Shown here piece by piece: positions 8,662 through 17,504 of a stretch of DNA of 64,000 bases. The notes under the pieces were generated by a model. It was not told the origin of the DNA and did not search any database. It worked only from the letters and a program-made list of their open reading frames with translations. The translations under genes were made by a program, and so were the position numbers. The stretch's first letter is position 1. Every line of letters starts with the position of its first letter. The DNA is from Streptomyces indicus (GTDB lineage Bacteria; Actinomycetota; Actinomycetes; Streptomycetales; Streptomycetaceae): contig NZ_FNFF01000017.1 of NCBI RefSeq assembly GCF_900100315.1, forward strand, positions 62,001-126,000, given 5' to 3'.

Positions 8662-9171
8662 ATGGTGCATCTGGTGACAGAAGTAGACATGGACCGGCGC
8701 GAGGAGCTCGGAGAGCGCCTGGGCGCGACGAACACCGCGGCCTCCCCCGCCCTCGCGGCCCTGCGTCCCACGGGTGTCCTCGGCGAGGAGCCGCTGCACA
8801 TCTGGGCGTTGGACGGGACGGGCGCCCTCGCGGGCGGCGTGGTCGCCCACACCTCCCACGGCTGGCTGGAGCTCGACCTGCTGTGGGTGGACGCCGGGCA
8901 GCGGGGCGCGGGCCTCGGCGGCCGGATCGTGGCGGAGGCCGAGCGGATCGCGGTGGAGCGGGGGTGCGCCTGGTCGAAGGTGTGGACCTGGGATTTCCAG
9001 GCGCCCGGGTTCTACATCAAGCAGGGGTACGCGGTGCAGTGCGTCCTGGAGGACCATCCGCCCGGGATCCGGGACTTCTTCCTGACGAAGCGGTTGGGGC
9101 AGACGAAGCGGTTGGGGCAGGGCGAGCAGAGGGCTCGCGGGGTCACAGGCCCCGCGAGCCCCACCGCCTAA
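8662..9171 (+). CDS. GNAT-family N-acetyltransferase
   Basis: 169-residue acetyltransferase with the acetyl-CoA pyrophosphate-binding loop in motif A (GQRGAGLGGRI, about residue 80) and a motif B region WDFQAPGFYIKQGY. Acceptor substrate is unknown. The C-terminus carries an exact tandem duplication, TKRLGQTKRLGQ, from an 18-bp DNA repeat. Its 3' end contains the hairpin that likely terminates the opposing gal operon and overlaps the galK stop by four bases. Confidence 0.88.
   Translation: MVHLVTEVDMDRREELGERLGATNTAASPALAALRPTGVLGEEPLHIWALDGTGALAGGVVAHTSHGWLELDLLWVDAGQRGAGLGGRIVAEAERIAVERGCAWSKVWTWDFQAPGFYIKQGYAVQCVLEDHPPGIRDFFLTKRLGQTKRLGQGEQRARGVTGPASPTA
9085..9120 (+). repeat. Perfect 18-bp tandem duplication in the GNAT gene
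   Basis: Bases 9085-9102 and 9103-9120 are identical, duplicating six codons (TKRLGQ) at the protein's C-terminus and keeping the frame. The exact identity suggests a recent slippage event. Confidence 0.9.
9131..9161. terminator. Terminator hairpin at the gal operon / GNAT convergence
   Basis: Perfect 12-bp stem (9131-9142 with 9150-9161) and a 7-base loop. It lies inside the last codons of the GNAT gene and just beyond the galK stop on the other strand, so it can terminate galTEK transcription. Confidence 0.75.
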
Positions 9172-10307
9172 CGCAGGCGGCGCGCGCCCGCCCCCGGCAC
9201 CGCCGTGAACACCCGCGGTTCTCTGAGGCCTCGGGACGCGAACGCCTCCAAAACCGCCTTCTCCACCTGGCCGGCCGCGGCCTCCTCCACCAGCACGATC
9301 GCCGAGCCGCCGAAGCCGCCGCCCGTCATCCGGGCGCCCAGCGCCCCGGCCGCGACGGCCGAGTCGACGACCAGGTCGAGCTCCGGGCAGGAGACGCGGA
9401 AGTCGTCGCGCAGGGAGGCGTGGCCCTCGACGAGGACCGGGCCGATCCCGCGGACGTCTCCCGCGTCGAGCAGCGAGATGACCCGCTCCACGCGGTGGTT
9501 CTCCGTGACGATGTGGCGGACCAGGCCGCGGATCTCCGCGGAGGACAACCGGTCGAGCGCCGCGGGGAGTTCCGTGAAGGGGACGTCGCGCAGGGCCGTC
9601 ACGCCCAGCTCCGCCGCGCCCGCCTCGCAGCCCGCGCGGCGCTTGCCGTACTCGCCCTCGCTGTGCGCGTGCTTGACCTGCGTGTCCACGACGAGCAGGC
9701 GCAGGCCCACCGCGGCCAGGTCGAAGGGGACCTGGCGCCGGGTGAGGTCGCGGGTGTCGAGGAACAGGGCGTGGCCCGCGGTGCAGCAGGCGGAGGCCGT
9801 CTGGTCCATGATCCCGGTGGGCGCGCCCACGTAGACGTTCTCCGCGCGCTGGCAGAGCGTGGCCAACTCCTGGCGTTCCAGGCCGAGTCCGAAGAGGTCG
9901 TTCAGGGCGAGCGCGACCACGACCTCAAGTGCCGCGGAGGAGGACAGGCCCGCGCCGGTCGGCACGGTGGAGGCCAGGTGCACGTCCACGCCGCCGACCT
10001 CGTGCCCGGCCTCGCGCAGCGCCCACACCACGCTCGCCACGTAGTCGGCCCAGCCCGCGGAGGTGCCCGGCGCGGGCTCGGCGACCACGACCGGCTCGCC
10101 CGGCAGATCGGCCGAGTGGGCCCGTACCGCCGTGTCCGTACGCCGGCCGAACGCCGCCACCGCGGTGTGCGGCAGCGCGAAGGGCATGACGAAGCCGTCG
10201 TTGTAGTCGGTGTGCTCACCGATCAGGTTGACGCGCCCCGGCGCCTCCCAGACGCCCTCGGGCGCGTACCCGTAGAGCCGGCCGAACTCCTCAGCCACAT
10301 CTGCCAT
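9168..10307 (-). CDS. galK: Galactokinase
   Basis: GHMP kinase that phosphorylates galactose to galactose-1-phosphate, first enzyme of the Leloir pathway. The 379-residue protein starts MADVAEEFGRLYG and has the galactokinase signature GRVNLIGEHTDYNDGFV (about residues 24-40), the ATP-binding PTGAGLSSSAALEV loop (about 115) and the C-terminal MTGGGFGGSAIVLV motif. I chose ATG 10307, behind GGGAGGGG; a longer upstream frame is antisense to galE. It starts 7 bases after the galE stop and is the last gene of galT-galE-galK. Confidence 0.97.
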   Translation of the reverse strand: MADVAEEFGRLYGYAPEGVWEAPGRVNLIGEHTDYNDGFVMPFALPHTAVAAFGRRTDTAVRAHSADLPGEPVVVAEPAPGTSAGWADYVASVVWALREAGHEVGGVDVHLASTVPTGAGLSSSAALEVVVALALNDLFGLGLERQELATLCQRAENVYVGAPTGIMDQTASACCTAGHALFLDTRDLTRRQVPFDLAAVGLRLLVVDTQVKHAHSEGEYGKRRAGCEAGAAELGVTALRDVPFTELPAALDRLSSAEIRGLVRHIVTENHRVERVISLLDAGDVRGIGPVLVEGHASLRDDFRVSCPELDLVVDSAVAAGALGARMTGGGFGGSAIVLVEEAAAGQVEKAVLEAFASRGLREPRVFTAVPGAGARRLR

Positions 10308-10314
10308 GTGCGCT

Positions 10315-11295
10315 TCACCCCTCCCTGGAGTGCGACTGCGCCTGCGCCTGCGCGAAGGCCCACGCGTCCGCGACGATCCCCGCGAGGTCCGCGCGGGACG
10401 GATTCCAGCCGAGCCGCTCACGGGCGGCCTCGGCGGAGGCGACGAGGACGGCGGGGTCGCCGCCGCGGCGCGGGGCCACGACCTCGGGGATCGGGTGGCC
10501 CGTGACCTGGCGGACGGTGTCGATGACCTCCCGGACCGAGAAGCCGTTGCCGTTGCCCAGGTTGCAGATCAGGTGCTCGCCGGCCGCGGGGGCGTCCAGG
10601 GCGAGCAGGTGCGCCTCGGCGAGGTCGGCGACGTGGATGTAGTCGCGGACGCAGGTGCCGTCCGGCGTCGGGTAGTCGTCGCCGAAGACCGAGATCGCCT
10701 CGCGCCTGCCCTGCGCGACCTGGAGCACCAGCGGGATGAGGTGCGACTCGGGGTCGTGCCGCTCGCCGCAGCTGCCGTACGCGCCCGCGACGTTGAAGTA
10801 GCGCAGCGAGACGGCCGCGAGCCCGTGGGCCGCGCACTCGCCGGTGATCATGTGGTCCACGGCGAGCTTCGAGGCACCGTACGGGTTGGTCGGAGAGGTC
10901 GGCGCGGTCTCCACGATCGGCACCGACTCCGGCTCGCCGTACGTGGCCGCCGTGGAGGAGAAGACCAGCTTGCGCACGCCGGCCGTGCGCATCGCGGCGA
11001 TCAGCGCCATGGTGCCGCCGACGTTGTTGTCCCAGTACTTCTCGGGCTTCACGACCGACTCGCCGACCTGCGAGAACGCGGCGAAGTGCAGCACGCCGCC
11101 GAAGGAGGAGTCCAGCCACTTCGCGGCGTCGCGGATGTCGCCCTCGATGAACTCGGCGCCCGCGGGCACCCCCTCGCGGAAGCCGGTGGAGAGGTTGTCG
11201 AGCACGACCACGCGGTGCCCGGCCTCCAGAAGGTGCTGGGCCACCACACTGCCGACATAGCCCGCGCCGCCGGTGACCAGGTACTTGCCGCTCAT
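10315..11295 (-). CDS. galE: UDP-glucose 4-epimerase
   Basis: Interconverts UDP-galactose and UDP-glucose with bound NAD. The 326-residue extended SDR has the NAD-binding GGAGYVGS (about residues 9-16), a catalytic Ser/Thr region [10 protein letters not shown] (about 116) and the YxxxK motif in [11 protein letters not shown] (about 143). ATG overlaps the galT stop (ATGA), so translation is coupled. In S. lividans a second, constitutive promoter drives galE-galK from within galT; I could not identify its counterpart here. Confidence 0.97.
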   Translation of the reverse strand: MSGKYLVTGGAGYVGSVVAQHLLEAGHRVVVLDNLSTGFREGVPAGAEFIEGDIRDAAKWLDSSFGGVLHFAAFSQVGESVVKPEKYWDNNVGGTMALIAAMRTAGVRKLVFSSTAATYGEPESVPIVETAPTSPTNPYGASKLAVDHMITGECAAHGLAAVSLRYFNVAGAYGSCGERHDPESHLIPLVLQVAQGRREAISVFGDDYPTPDGTCVRDYIHVADLAEAHLLALDAPAAGEHLICNLGNGNGFSVREVIDTVRQVTGHPIPEVVAPRRGGDPAVLVASAEAARERLGWNPSRADLAGIVADAWAFAQAQAQSHSREG

Positions 11296-12350
11296 CTGCT
11301 CGCTACCTCTCGAAGTCGTGCCGCTGCGGCCTCCGGCGGCACGTCGTTGATGAACGCGCTCATGCCGGACTCGGAGCCCGCGAGGAACTTCAGCTTGCCG
11401 GACGTGCGGCGGATCGTGAAAAGCTCCAGATGCAGAGCGAAGTCCGCGCGCTCCACGCCGAAGCTGTCGAGCGGGGCGAACGGCGCCTGGTGCCAGGCCG
11501 AGATGTACGGGGTGGGCGGCTCGTCCGGGCCGAAGATCCGGTCGAAACGGCGCAGAAGCTCCAGGTAGACCTCCGGGAACTCGGCGCGGGCCGCCTCGTC
11601 GAGGGCGAGCAGGTCCGGCACCCGCTGCTTCGGATAGAGATGGATCTCATACGGCCAGTGCGCGGCGTACGGGACGAACGCCACCCAGTGCTCGCCGTCG
11701 AGGACGATGCGCCGGCCGTCCTCGGTCTCGTCGGCGACGATCTCGTCGAAGAGGTTGCGGCCCGTCCCGGCCTTGTGCGCGCCGAGCGAGCGCAGCATCA
11801 GCTGCGTCCGCGGGGTGACGTCCGGGTATCCGTAGATCTGTCCGTGCGGGTGGCCGAGGGTCACGCCGATCTCGGCGCCGCGGTTCTCGAAGCAGAAGAC
11901 CTGCGCCACGGACGGCAGGTGCGACAGCTCGGCGGTCCGGTCGGTCCAGGCGTCGAGGACGAGGCGGGCCTGCTCGGGGGTGAGGTCGGCGAAGGACGCG
12001 TCGTGGTCGGAGGTGAAGCAGACCACCTCGCAGCGGCCGGAACCGCCGGCGAGCGAGGGGAAGCGGTTCTCGAAGACGACCACGTCGTAGGAGGAGTCGG
12101 GGATCTCGCTGAGCCGCTCGCCCTGGGACGGGCACAGCGGGCACTGGTCGGCCGGCGGGTGGTAGGTGCGGGCGTTGCGGTGCGAGGCGATGGCGACGAA
12201 GTCGCCGAGCAGGCGGTCCTCGCGGATCTCCGAGGCGGTGGCGACCGGCTCGAGGGGGCGCCGGTCCACGGCGTCGCGTACGACGTCGTCGCGCAGGTCG
12301 TAATGGATGAGCTCACGACCGTCGGCGAGCCGCGTCGAGGTCTTCTTCAC
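11292..12350 (-). CDS. galT: Galactose-1-phosphate uridylyltransferase
   Basis: Transfers UMP from UDP-glucose to galactose-1-phosphate. The 352-residue HIT-superfamily protein shows a zinc-binding CPLCPS region (about residue 60), the active-site [10 protein letters not shown] (about 160) and a C-terminal HLELFTIRR segment. I chose the GTG at 12350 ([12 protein letters not shown] follows) because GGGAG sits eight bases upstream; ATG 12365 would overlap that site. First gene of the galTEK operon, divergent from a sodium/solute symporter gene likely to supply the sugar. Confidence 0.95.
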   Translation of the reverse strand: MKKTSTRLADGRELIHYDLRDDVVRDAVDRRPLEPVATASEIREDRLLGDFVAIASHRNARTYHPPADQCPLCPSQGERLSEIPDSSYDVVVFENRFPSLAGGSGRCEVVCFTSDHDASFADLTPEQARLVLDAWTDRTAELSHLPSVAQVFCFENRGAEIGVTLGHPHGQIYGYPDVTPRTQLMLRSLGAHKAGTGRNLFDEIVADETEDGRRIVLDGEHWVAFVPYAAHWPYEIHLYPKQRVPDLLALDEAARAEFPEVYLELLRRFDRIFGPDEPPTPYISAWHQAPFAPLDSFGVERADFALHLELFTIRRTSGKLKFLAGSESGMSAFINDVPPEAAAARLREVASR

Positions 12351-12600
12351 CAGGGCTGCTCCCATCGCACCCACACCACACCCACATCCATCAAACAGAA
12401 CCGAACACAACAAACCACAAGCCAACAGTACGGTCAACGGGCCGGACCGGACTCCCCGCGGTGGATCTTGGGGGATCCCGCCCCTTACGTCCTGCGGCTT
12501 CGATCACGAACAAACAAAGAACACCAAAACCCTATTCAGTTTCTGAACGCGGACGCGTAGGTTCCGGTCCGATACGTTCGCGCAACGAAGCGAGATCCCC
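12351..12600. promoter_or_regulatory. Divergent promoter region of galTEK and the symporter gene
   Basis: This 250-bp gap is much lower in GC than its surroundings and strongly strand-asymmetric: bases 12361-12430 are nearly all A and C on the + strand. It contains a small inverted repeat TTCAG-TTT-CTGAA (12535-12547) near the symporter side. By analogy with S. lividans galP1 it should carry the galactose-responsive promoter. I could not fix the hexamers. Confidence 0.5.
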
Positions 12601-14271
12601 ATGCAATACCTCGCCGAAGGGCTTCGGCTCCCCACCAACGGCCTTGACTACGCGATCCTGGCGATCTACTTCGCCGTCGTGCTCGGCATCGGGTTCGCCG
12701 CCCGGCGCAGTGTGAAGACCAGCCTCGACTTCTTCCTGTCAGGACGCTCCCTGCCCGCCTGGGTCACGGGCCTCGCCTTCGTGGCGGCCAACCTCGGCGC
12801 CACCGAGATCCTCGGCATGGCGGCCACCGGTGCGCAGTACGGCGTGGCCGTCGTGCACTGGTACTGGATCGGCGCCATCCCGGCCATGGTGTTCCTCGGC
12901 CTCGTGATGATGCCGTTCTACTACGGCTCCAAGGTCCGAAGCGTGCCGGAGTTCCTGCTCCAGCGCTTCGACAAGAGCGCACACCTGCTCAGCTCGGTCC
13001 TGTTCGCCTTCGCGTCCATCCTCATCGCGGGCGTCAACCTGTACGCCCTGTCGATCGTGGTCGAGGCGCTGCTCGGCTGGCCGCAGTGGGTGTCCATCGT
13101 CGTCGCGGGCTTCTTCGTCCTCGCGTACATCACGATCGGCGGTCTGTCCTCGGCGATCTACAACGAGGTGCTTCAGTTCTTCGTGATCCTCGCGGCCCTC
13201 ATACCCCTGACCCTGCTGGGCCTGAAGCGGGTCGGCGGCTGGGACGGCCTGACCGACTCGCTGACCGAGCAGCACGGCGACAACTTCCTCTCCGCATGGG
13301 GCGGTACGGGCATCGGCGACGCCAACCCGCTCGGCGCGAACTGGCTGACGATCGTGCTCGGTCTCGGCTTCGTGCTCTCCTTCGGCTACTGGACCACCAA
13401 CTTCGCCGAGGTGCAGCGCGCCCTGTCCGCGAAGAACCTGTCGGCCGCCAAGCGCACCCCGCTGATCGCCGCGTTCCCGAAGATCTTCATCGTCTTCATC
13501 GTGATGATCCCGGGCCTGGTCGCGGCCGTGCTCGTGCCGAAGATCGGCACGGCCGGCTCCGACCTGACGTACAACGACGCGATCCCGCTCCTCATGCAGG
13601 AGCTGCTGCCCAACGGCGTGCTCGGCATCGCCGTGACCGGTCTGCTCGCCGCCTTCATGGCGGGCATGGCGGCCAACGTCTCCTCCTTCAACACCGTGTT
13701 CACCGCGGACATCTGGGCCAAGTACGTGGTCAAGGGCCGCGAGGACGACTACTACCTGAAGTTCGGCCGCCTCATCACCGCGATCGGTGTCGTCGCCTCC
13801 ATCGGCACGGCCTTCCTGGCCTCGTCGTTCTCGAACATCATGGGGTACCTCCAGACCCTGTTCTCGTTCTTCAACGTGCCGATGTTCGTGGTCTTCATCA
13901 TCGGCATGTTCTGGAAGCGCGCCTCGATGAAGTCCGGTGTGTGGGGCCTGGTGGCCGGTACGACGGCCGCGATGGTGAACTACTTCGTCATCTACAAGCA
14001 GGGCGTCATCGACATCCCCTCCGACCAGGGCGCCAACTTCGTCTCGGCGATCGTCGGTTTCGTGGCCGGCGCGCTGGTCATGGTCCTGGTGACGCTGTTC
14101 ACCGCGCCCAAGCCCGAGGCCGAACTCGCGGGCCTGGTCTACGGCACGCGGTCCCCCGGCATGGAGGAGCTGCCCGAGGAGGGCGACGACGCCTGGTACC
14201 GCAAGCCGGCCCTGCTCGGCTGGGGCGCGATCGTGCTCGCCGCCGCCTGCTACCTGCCGTACTCCTTCTAG
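12601..14271 (+). CDS. Sodium:solute symporter (SSS family), probable sugar uptake
   Basis: 556-residue membrane protein with about 13-14 hydrophobic segments spread over its length. The N-terminal SSS core is clear: DYAILAIYFAVVLGIGF (TM1), then SLDFFLSGRSLPAWVTG and the first unwound-helix region ANLGATEILGMAATG. The family couples sodium entry to uptake of sugars or other solutes. Because the gene is divergent from galTEK, galactose or a related sugar is the likely substrate; this is inference. A 93-residue two-TM protein gene follows after 24 bases. Confidence 0.9.
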   Translation: MQYLAEGLRLPTNGLDYAILAIYFAVVLGIGFAARRSVKTSLDFFLSGRSLPAWVTGLAFVAANLGATEILGMAATGAQYGVAVVHWYWIGAIPAMVFLGLVMMPFYYGSKVRSVPEFLLQRFDKSAHLLSSVLFAFASILIAGVNLYALSIVVEALLGWPQWVSIVVAGFFVLAYITIGGLSSAIYNEVLQFFVILAALIPLTLLGLKRVGGWDGLTDSLTEQHGDNFLSAWGGTGIGDANPLGANWLTIVLGLGFVLSFGYWTTNFAEVQRALSAKNLSAAKRTPLIAAFPKIFIVFIVMIPGLVAAVLVPKIGTAGSDLTYNDAIPLLMQELLPNGVLGIAVTGLLAAFMAGMAANVSSFNTVFTADIWAKYVVKGREDDYYLKFGRLITAIGVVASIGTAFLASSFSNIMGYLQTLFSFFNVPMFVVFIIGMFWKRASMKSGVWGLVAGTTAAMVNYFVIYKQGVIDIPSDQGANFVSAIVGFVAGALVMVLVTLFTAPKPEAELAGLVYGTRSPGMEELPEEGDDAWYRKPALLGWGAIVLAAACYLPYSF

Positions 14272-14295
14272 AACCGATCGGAGGCCCTGAGAACC

Positions 14296-14577
14296 ATGTC
14301 CGACCTGCAGCGTGAAGTCTCCGAGCTGGAGAGCAAGTCCGCCACCGCCGCCCGGCTCTTCGACATCCGGCGCATCATCGGCGGCCTGTTCGTGGTGTAC
14401 GGAGTGATCGTCACGATCGCCGGCATCAGCCCGTCCGACGCCGACCTGGAGAAGGCCGAAGGCGTCAACATCAACCTGTGGACCGGCCTGGGCATGCTCG
14501 CCCTCGGCCTGTTCTTCCTGGTCTGGCTGAAGCTGCGCCCGACGGCGCCGCCGACGCCGGACGAGCTCAAGGAGTAG
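14296..14577 (+). CDS. Small two-TM membrane protein co-transcribed with the symporter
   Basis: 93 residues: an N-terminal helix rich in charged residues (VSELESKSATAARLFDIRR), two hydrophobic segments (about 28-48 and 60-80) and a short Pro-rich charged tail. GGAGG precedes the ATG. Its size and position after an SSS transporter recall the small membrane proteins (for example DUF485 types) paired with other SSS transporters, but I see no family motif and do not assign a function. Confidence 0.75.
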   Translation: MSDLQREVSELESKSATAARLFDIRRIIGGLFVVYGVIVTIAGISPSDADLEKAEGVNINLWTGLGMLALGLFFLVWLKLRPTAPPTPDELKE

Positions 14578-14587
14578 CCGAACTGCC

Positions 14588-15304
14588 TTACAAGGGGCCG
14601 GAGTTCACCTGGGACTCCGGCCCCGTCGCCGTACCGGCCACCGGACCCGCCCGGTCCAGCAGCCCCGTCCGCGCGGCGAGCGCGGCCGCCTCCAGACGCG
14701 AGCCGACGCCCAGCTTCATCAGGACCCGCTGCACATGCGTACGGGCCGTGCTGGGGGCGATCCCCATGCCGGCCGCGATCAGCCGGGTGTCCTCGCCGTC
14801 CGCGACCCGCACCAGGACCTCGACCTCGCGCGGCGTGAGCATCTGGAGCAGCCGCTGGCCCTCGTCGTCGGGCTGCGCGGCCGGGTTGAGCAGCTCCGAG
14901 AAGGCGCCCTGGAGCAGCTGCGGCGCCACCGCGGCCTCGCCCGAGCGCGCCTTCATGATGGCCCGCTCGACGCCCTCGATCCGCTCGTCGTGCCGTACGT
15001 AGCCCGAGGCTCCGGCGGCGAACGCGGCCGCGATCCCGCGCGGCGAGGGCACCGGCCCGAGCACCACCACGGCCACCTGCGGACGCTCCCGCTTGATCTT
15101 CACGACCGGGTCGAAGATGCCGGGCTCGGCCGGCGTCGACGTGCCGAGCAGACAGACCTCGGGCGCGCGCTGCACCACCAGCTCCGCCGCGCCCGCGGCC
15201 GGTGCGGCGGCGGCGAGCACGCGGTGCCCGCGCAGTTTCAGGGCCGAGGCGAGCGCCTCGGCCAGCAGTCGGTGATCGTCGACCACCATGAGCCGCACAC
15301 CCAT
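14588..15304 (-). CDS. LuxR-type regulator with degenerate receiver domain
   Basis: 238-residue NarL-like regulator. The N-terminal receiver keeps the acidic pair D9-D10 (LMVVDDHRLL), but the phospho-acceptor position is glycine (G54 in CLLGTSTP) and the usual lysine position in GASGYVRHDE is arginine. It therefore probably cannot be phosphorylated normally. The C-terminal LuxR helix-turn-helix is intact (LTPREVEVLVRVADGEDTRL..., about residues 165-225). ATG 15304 follows GGGGGAGG. Its 3' end, convergent with the symporter operon, contains that operon's terminator hairpin. No kinase gene is nearby. Confidence 0.88.
   Translation of the reverse strand: MGVRLMVVDDHRLLAEALASALKLRGHRVLAAAAPAAGAAELVVQRAPEVCLLGTSTPAEPGIFDPVVKIKRERPQVAVVVLGPVPSPRGIAAAFAAGASGYVRHDERIEGVERAIMKARSGEAAVAPQLLQGAFSELLNPAAQPDDEGQRLLQMLTPREVEVLVRVADGEDTRLIAAGMGIAPSTARTHVQRVLMKLGVGSRLEAAALAARTGLLDRAGPVAGTATGPESQVNSGPL
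14594..14624. terminator. Terminator hairpin between symporter operon and LuxR gene
   Basis: Perfect 11-bp stem (14594-14604 with 14614-14624) and a 9-base loop, 16 bases after the small membrane protein stop. It lies in the final codons of the opposing LuxR gene. Confidence 0.75.
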
Positions 15305-15419
15305 CGGGCCTCCCCCATTTCCCCCACGCACCCATGTAACGGAGCCCCCCAGCCCCTCATCTCCCGGAAGCTACACGGTTGTTCGACATTACGCGCCCCC
15401 TACCGGCCAGAAGCACCTC

Positions 15420-15475
15420 GGAATACCGAAATACCTGCCATTCAGGACGGTACCCGGATACGGAATACGAAATAC
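15420..15475. repeat. Direct repeat GGAATAC(C)GAAATAC in LuxR upstream region
   Basis: GGAATACCGAAATAC (15420-15434) recurs as GGAATACGAAATAC (15462-15475), 42 bases apart in an AT-richer island. It lies between the LuxR gene and the beta-propeller gene. A protein-binding role is possible but unproven. Confidence 0.5.
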
Positions 15476-15477
15476 AG

Positions 15478-15509
15478 AACGGCCCCGCCCCCGAAGGGAC
15501 AGGGCCGTT
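15478..15509 (-). terminator. Terminator hairpin after first beta-propeller gene
   Basis: An 8-bp perfect outer stem (AACGGCCC with GGGCCGTT) extended by a G/C-rich inner part, 26 bases after the stop of the gene ending at 15536. Confidence 0.6.
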
Positions 15510-15535
15510 TCCGCACAACGCTCCTGCTGCGCCCG

Positions 15536-17425
15536 CTACTTCGCGCCGAACGCGACGATCAGGTAGTTCTTGTCGTCGGCCGACAGCGGCTTGCCGGCGA
15601 AGACGTCCGAGATGAACAGCCGTCCGTTCGCGTACCGGTACTCCGCGTGCGAGGTGGAGAAACTCGTCTCCGCGTCCCGCACCGCCTCATCGCCCGGCAT
15701 CTCGAGGAACACCGTCTGCTCGAAGGTCTTTCCGTCGATGCTGACGATCTGGCCGCCCTTGTCGTACGGCGGCACCTTGTAGGCGATGATGTTGCCGCCG
15801 TCCATGCGCAGCGGGAACATCGAGTACCGGTCGCCGGCGTCGGCCTTCTGGCCGCCTTCCTTACCGGTCGCCAGGTTGTACGAGATGATCTCGTTCGTCA
15901 TGCCGTACTCGCCGCCGCCCTCGTGCTCCTGGGTCGCGAGGTAGAGGTGGTCGTTGCCGACGGCCATGTGGCTGCAGGGCTCCACGTTCGTGGCGTCGCA
16001 GTCGCTCTCGATCTTCTCCGGGTCCACCGCGATCTTGCTGCGCAGCTTGCCCGTCTTGGCGTCGATCGCGAAGTAGTCCGTCGGGCCCTTGGACTCGCCG
16101 GTCGAGTCGACGGCCACGACCAGCGGGTCGGTGGACGGGATGTGCGCCCACTGGATGCCCTTGGGCAGCGTGTACGAGGAGAGCGGCTTGCCCGAGTCGT
16201 CGAGGGGCTGCACCTTGCGCGGCGCGTTGTCGAAGTCGCTGCCGCAGCGGCTGATCGCGACGAGCACCTTGCCGCCGCCGTAGCCCTGGTCCACGCACTT
16301 GTCGCCCGCACGCGGCTCCCACTTGATGCCGCCGGACTTCAGGTCCCAGGCCGCCCCGCCGCTGGTGCCGCCCGCGGCGACCAGGTTGCCGCCGACCGTG
16401 ACCTGGCTGAACTGCATCTCCTGGTCGGCGTTCTTGGCGCCTTCCTGCCAGAGCTTCTTTCCGTTGTCGAGGTCGATCGCGGCGACCTCGGTGCAGCCCG
16501 GGTACTTGTCCTTCGCGGACGGCTTGGCGTTGTGGAAGAGCACGGCCGTGATGCCGTCCTCGCTGACGTGCTCGGAGGCGGCGCAGATCTCACCGTCGAG
16601 CGGGATCGTCCAGACCTTCTCGCCGCTGTCGGGCGCATAGCCGACGATCTCGTACGCGCCGACCTTGGCGTACGTCTTGTCGGTGAGCCAGGAGCCCTTG
16701 ACGGTGATGGAGTCGTCGCCCTTCACCTCGGGCGCCGGCACGTTGAACAGGGCCTGGCCCTGGGTGCTGGCCGGCTTCTTCTCCTTGCCGGTGCCCCCGC
16801 CCTTGCCCTCTTCGCCGCCGCCCTTGCCGCCCTCGGTCTGGCCCTGCTTGGACTCGTCCTTCTTGCCGCCCTCGTCGTCGCCGGAGGCCAGGAAGACGCC
16901 GGCTCCGATGATCAGGGCGACGGCCACGACGGCCGCGATGATGATCATCATCTGCGTGTTGAGCTTCTTGCCGCCGCCTCCTGGCGTGCCCATCGGCGCC
17001 GTGGGCGGCTGCTGGTAGCCGCCGTAGGGCTGCTGCTGGGTGCCGTACGGGGGCTGGCCACCGTACGGCGGCTGCTGCGGGCCGGTCGGGTAGCCGTAGC
17101 CCTGCTGCTGGCCGGGGGCCGGGGCGCCGTAGCCGATCTGCTGGCCGGGGGCCGGCGTCGGGTAGACCTGGCCGGGCGGCGGGGTCTGCGGCGGCCCCTG
17201 CGGGTAGCCGTAACCGGGCTGGCCGGGCGGCGGCGTCTGCGGCGGTCCGGCCGGGGGCGGCGGGGTCGCGGGCCCGCCGGCCGGAGGCGGCGGGGCGGCC
17301 GGCTGGCCGGGCGGCGGGGTCTGCGGGTAGCCGTATCCGGGCTCCTGCGGGGCACCGAAGCCGCCGGGGGGCGGGTCCTGGGGTGCGCCGAAACCTTCGT
17401 TGGGCGGCTGGGGCGGCTGTGACAT
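15536..17425 (-). CDS. Membrane-anchored PQQ-like beta-propeller protein (paralogue A)
   Basis: 629 residues in three parts. Residues 1-145 are a Pro/Gln/Gly/Tyr-rich, low-complexity cytoplasmic tail (PPPGQPGYGYPQ-type repeats). One membrane segment follows at about 152-172. After a Lys/Gly/Glu linker comes an exported domain of about 410 residues with repeated beta-propeller blades (ALRW/GKKLW- and GKLRSKI-type strands with Asp-Gly turns). Such domains usually bind proteins or act as sensors; no enzymatic residues are evident. Adjacent and co-directional with a paralogue (17505-19328), with 79 bp between them. Start MSQPPQPP is shared by both. Function unknown. Confidence 0.88.
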   Translation of the reverse strand: MSQPPQPPNEGFGAPQDPPPGGFGAPQEPGYGYPQTPPPGQPAAPPPPAGGPATPPPPAGPPQTPPPGQPGYGYPQGPPQTPPPGQVYPTPAPGQQIGYGAPAPGQQQGYGYPTGPQQPPYGGQPPYGTQQQPYGGYQQPPTAPMGTPGGGGKKLNTQMMIIIAAVVAVALIIGAGVFLASGDDEGGKKDESKQGQTEGGKGGGEEGKGGGTGKEKKPASTQGQALFNVPAPEVKGDDSITVKGSWLTDKTYAKVGAYEIVGYAPDSGEKVWTIPLDGEICAASEHVSEDGITAVLFHNAKPSAKDKYPGCTEVAAIDLDNGKKLWQEGAKNADQEMQFSQVTVGGNLVAAGGTSGGAAWDLKSGGIKWEPRAGDKCVDQGYGGGKVLVAISRCGSDFDNAPRKVQPLDDSGKPLSSYTLPKGIQWAHIPSTDPLVVAVDSTGESKGPTDYFAIDAKTGKLRSKIAVDPEKIESDCDATNVEPCSHMAVGNDHLYLATQEHEGGGEYGMTNEIISYNLATGKEGGQKADAGDRYSMFPLRMDGGNIIAYKVPPYDKGGQIVSIDGKTFEQTVFLEMPGDEAVRDAETSFSTSHAEYRYANGRLFISDVFAGKPLSADDKNYLIVAFGAK

Positions 17426-17504
17426 GGGGATCTCTACCTCAAGCGATACGGGGCGTCGGGGACTGGGCGGGGCCCGGCAGCGGTGAACTGCCGGGCCCGG
17501 AGCG

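Noticed and set aside
14735-17422. Very long + strand open frame (895 codons) opposite the first beta-propeller gene
   Set aside because: Its predicted residues are Arg/Ala/Gly/Leu-rich with no family motif, as expected for the antisense of a GC-biased gene; the minus-strand gene has clear domains.
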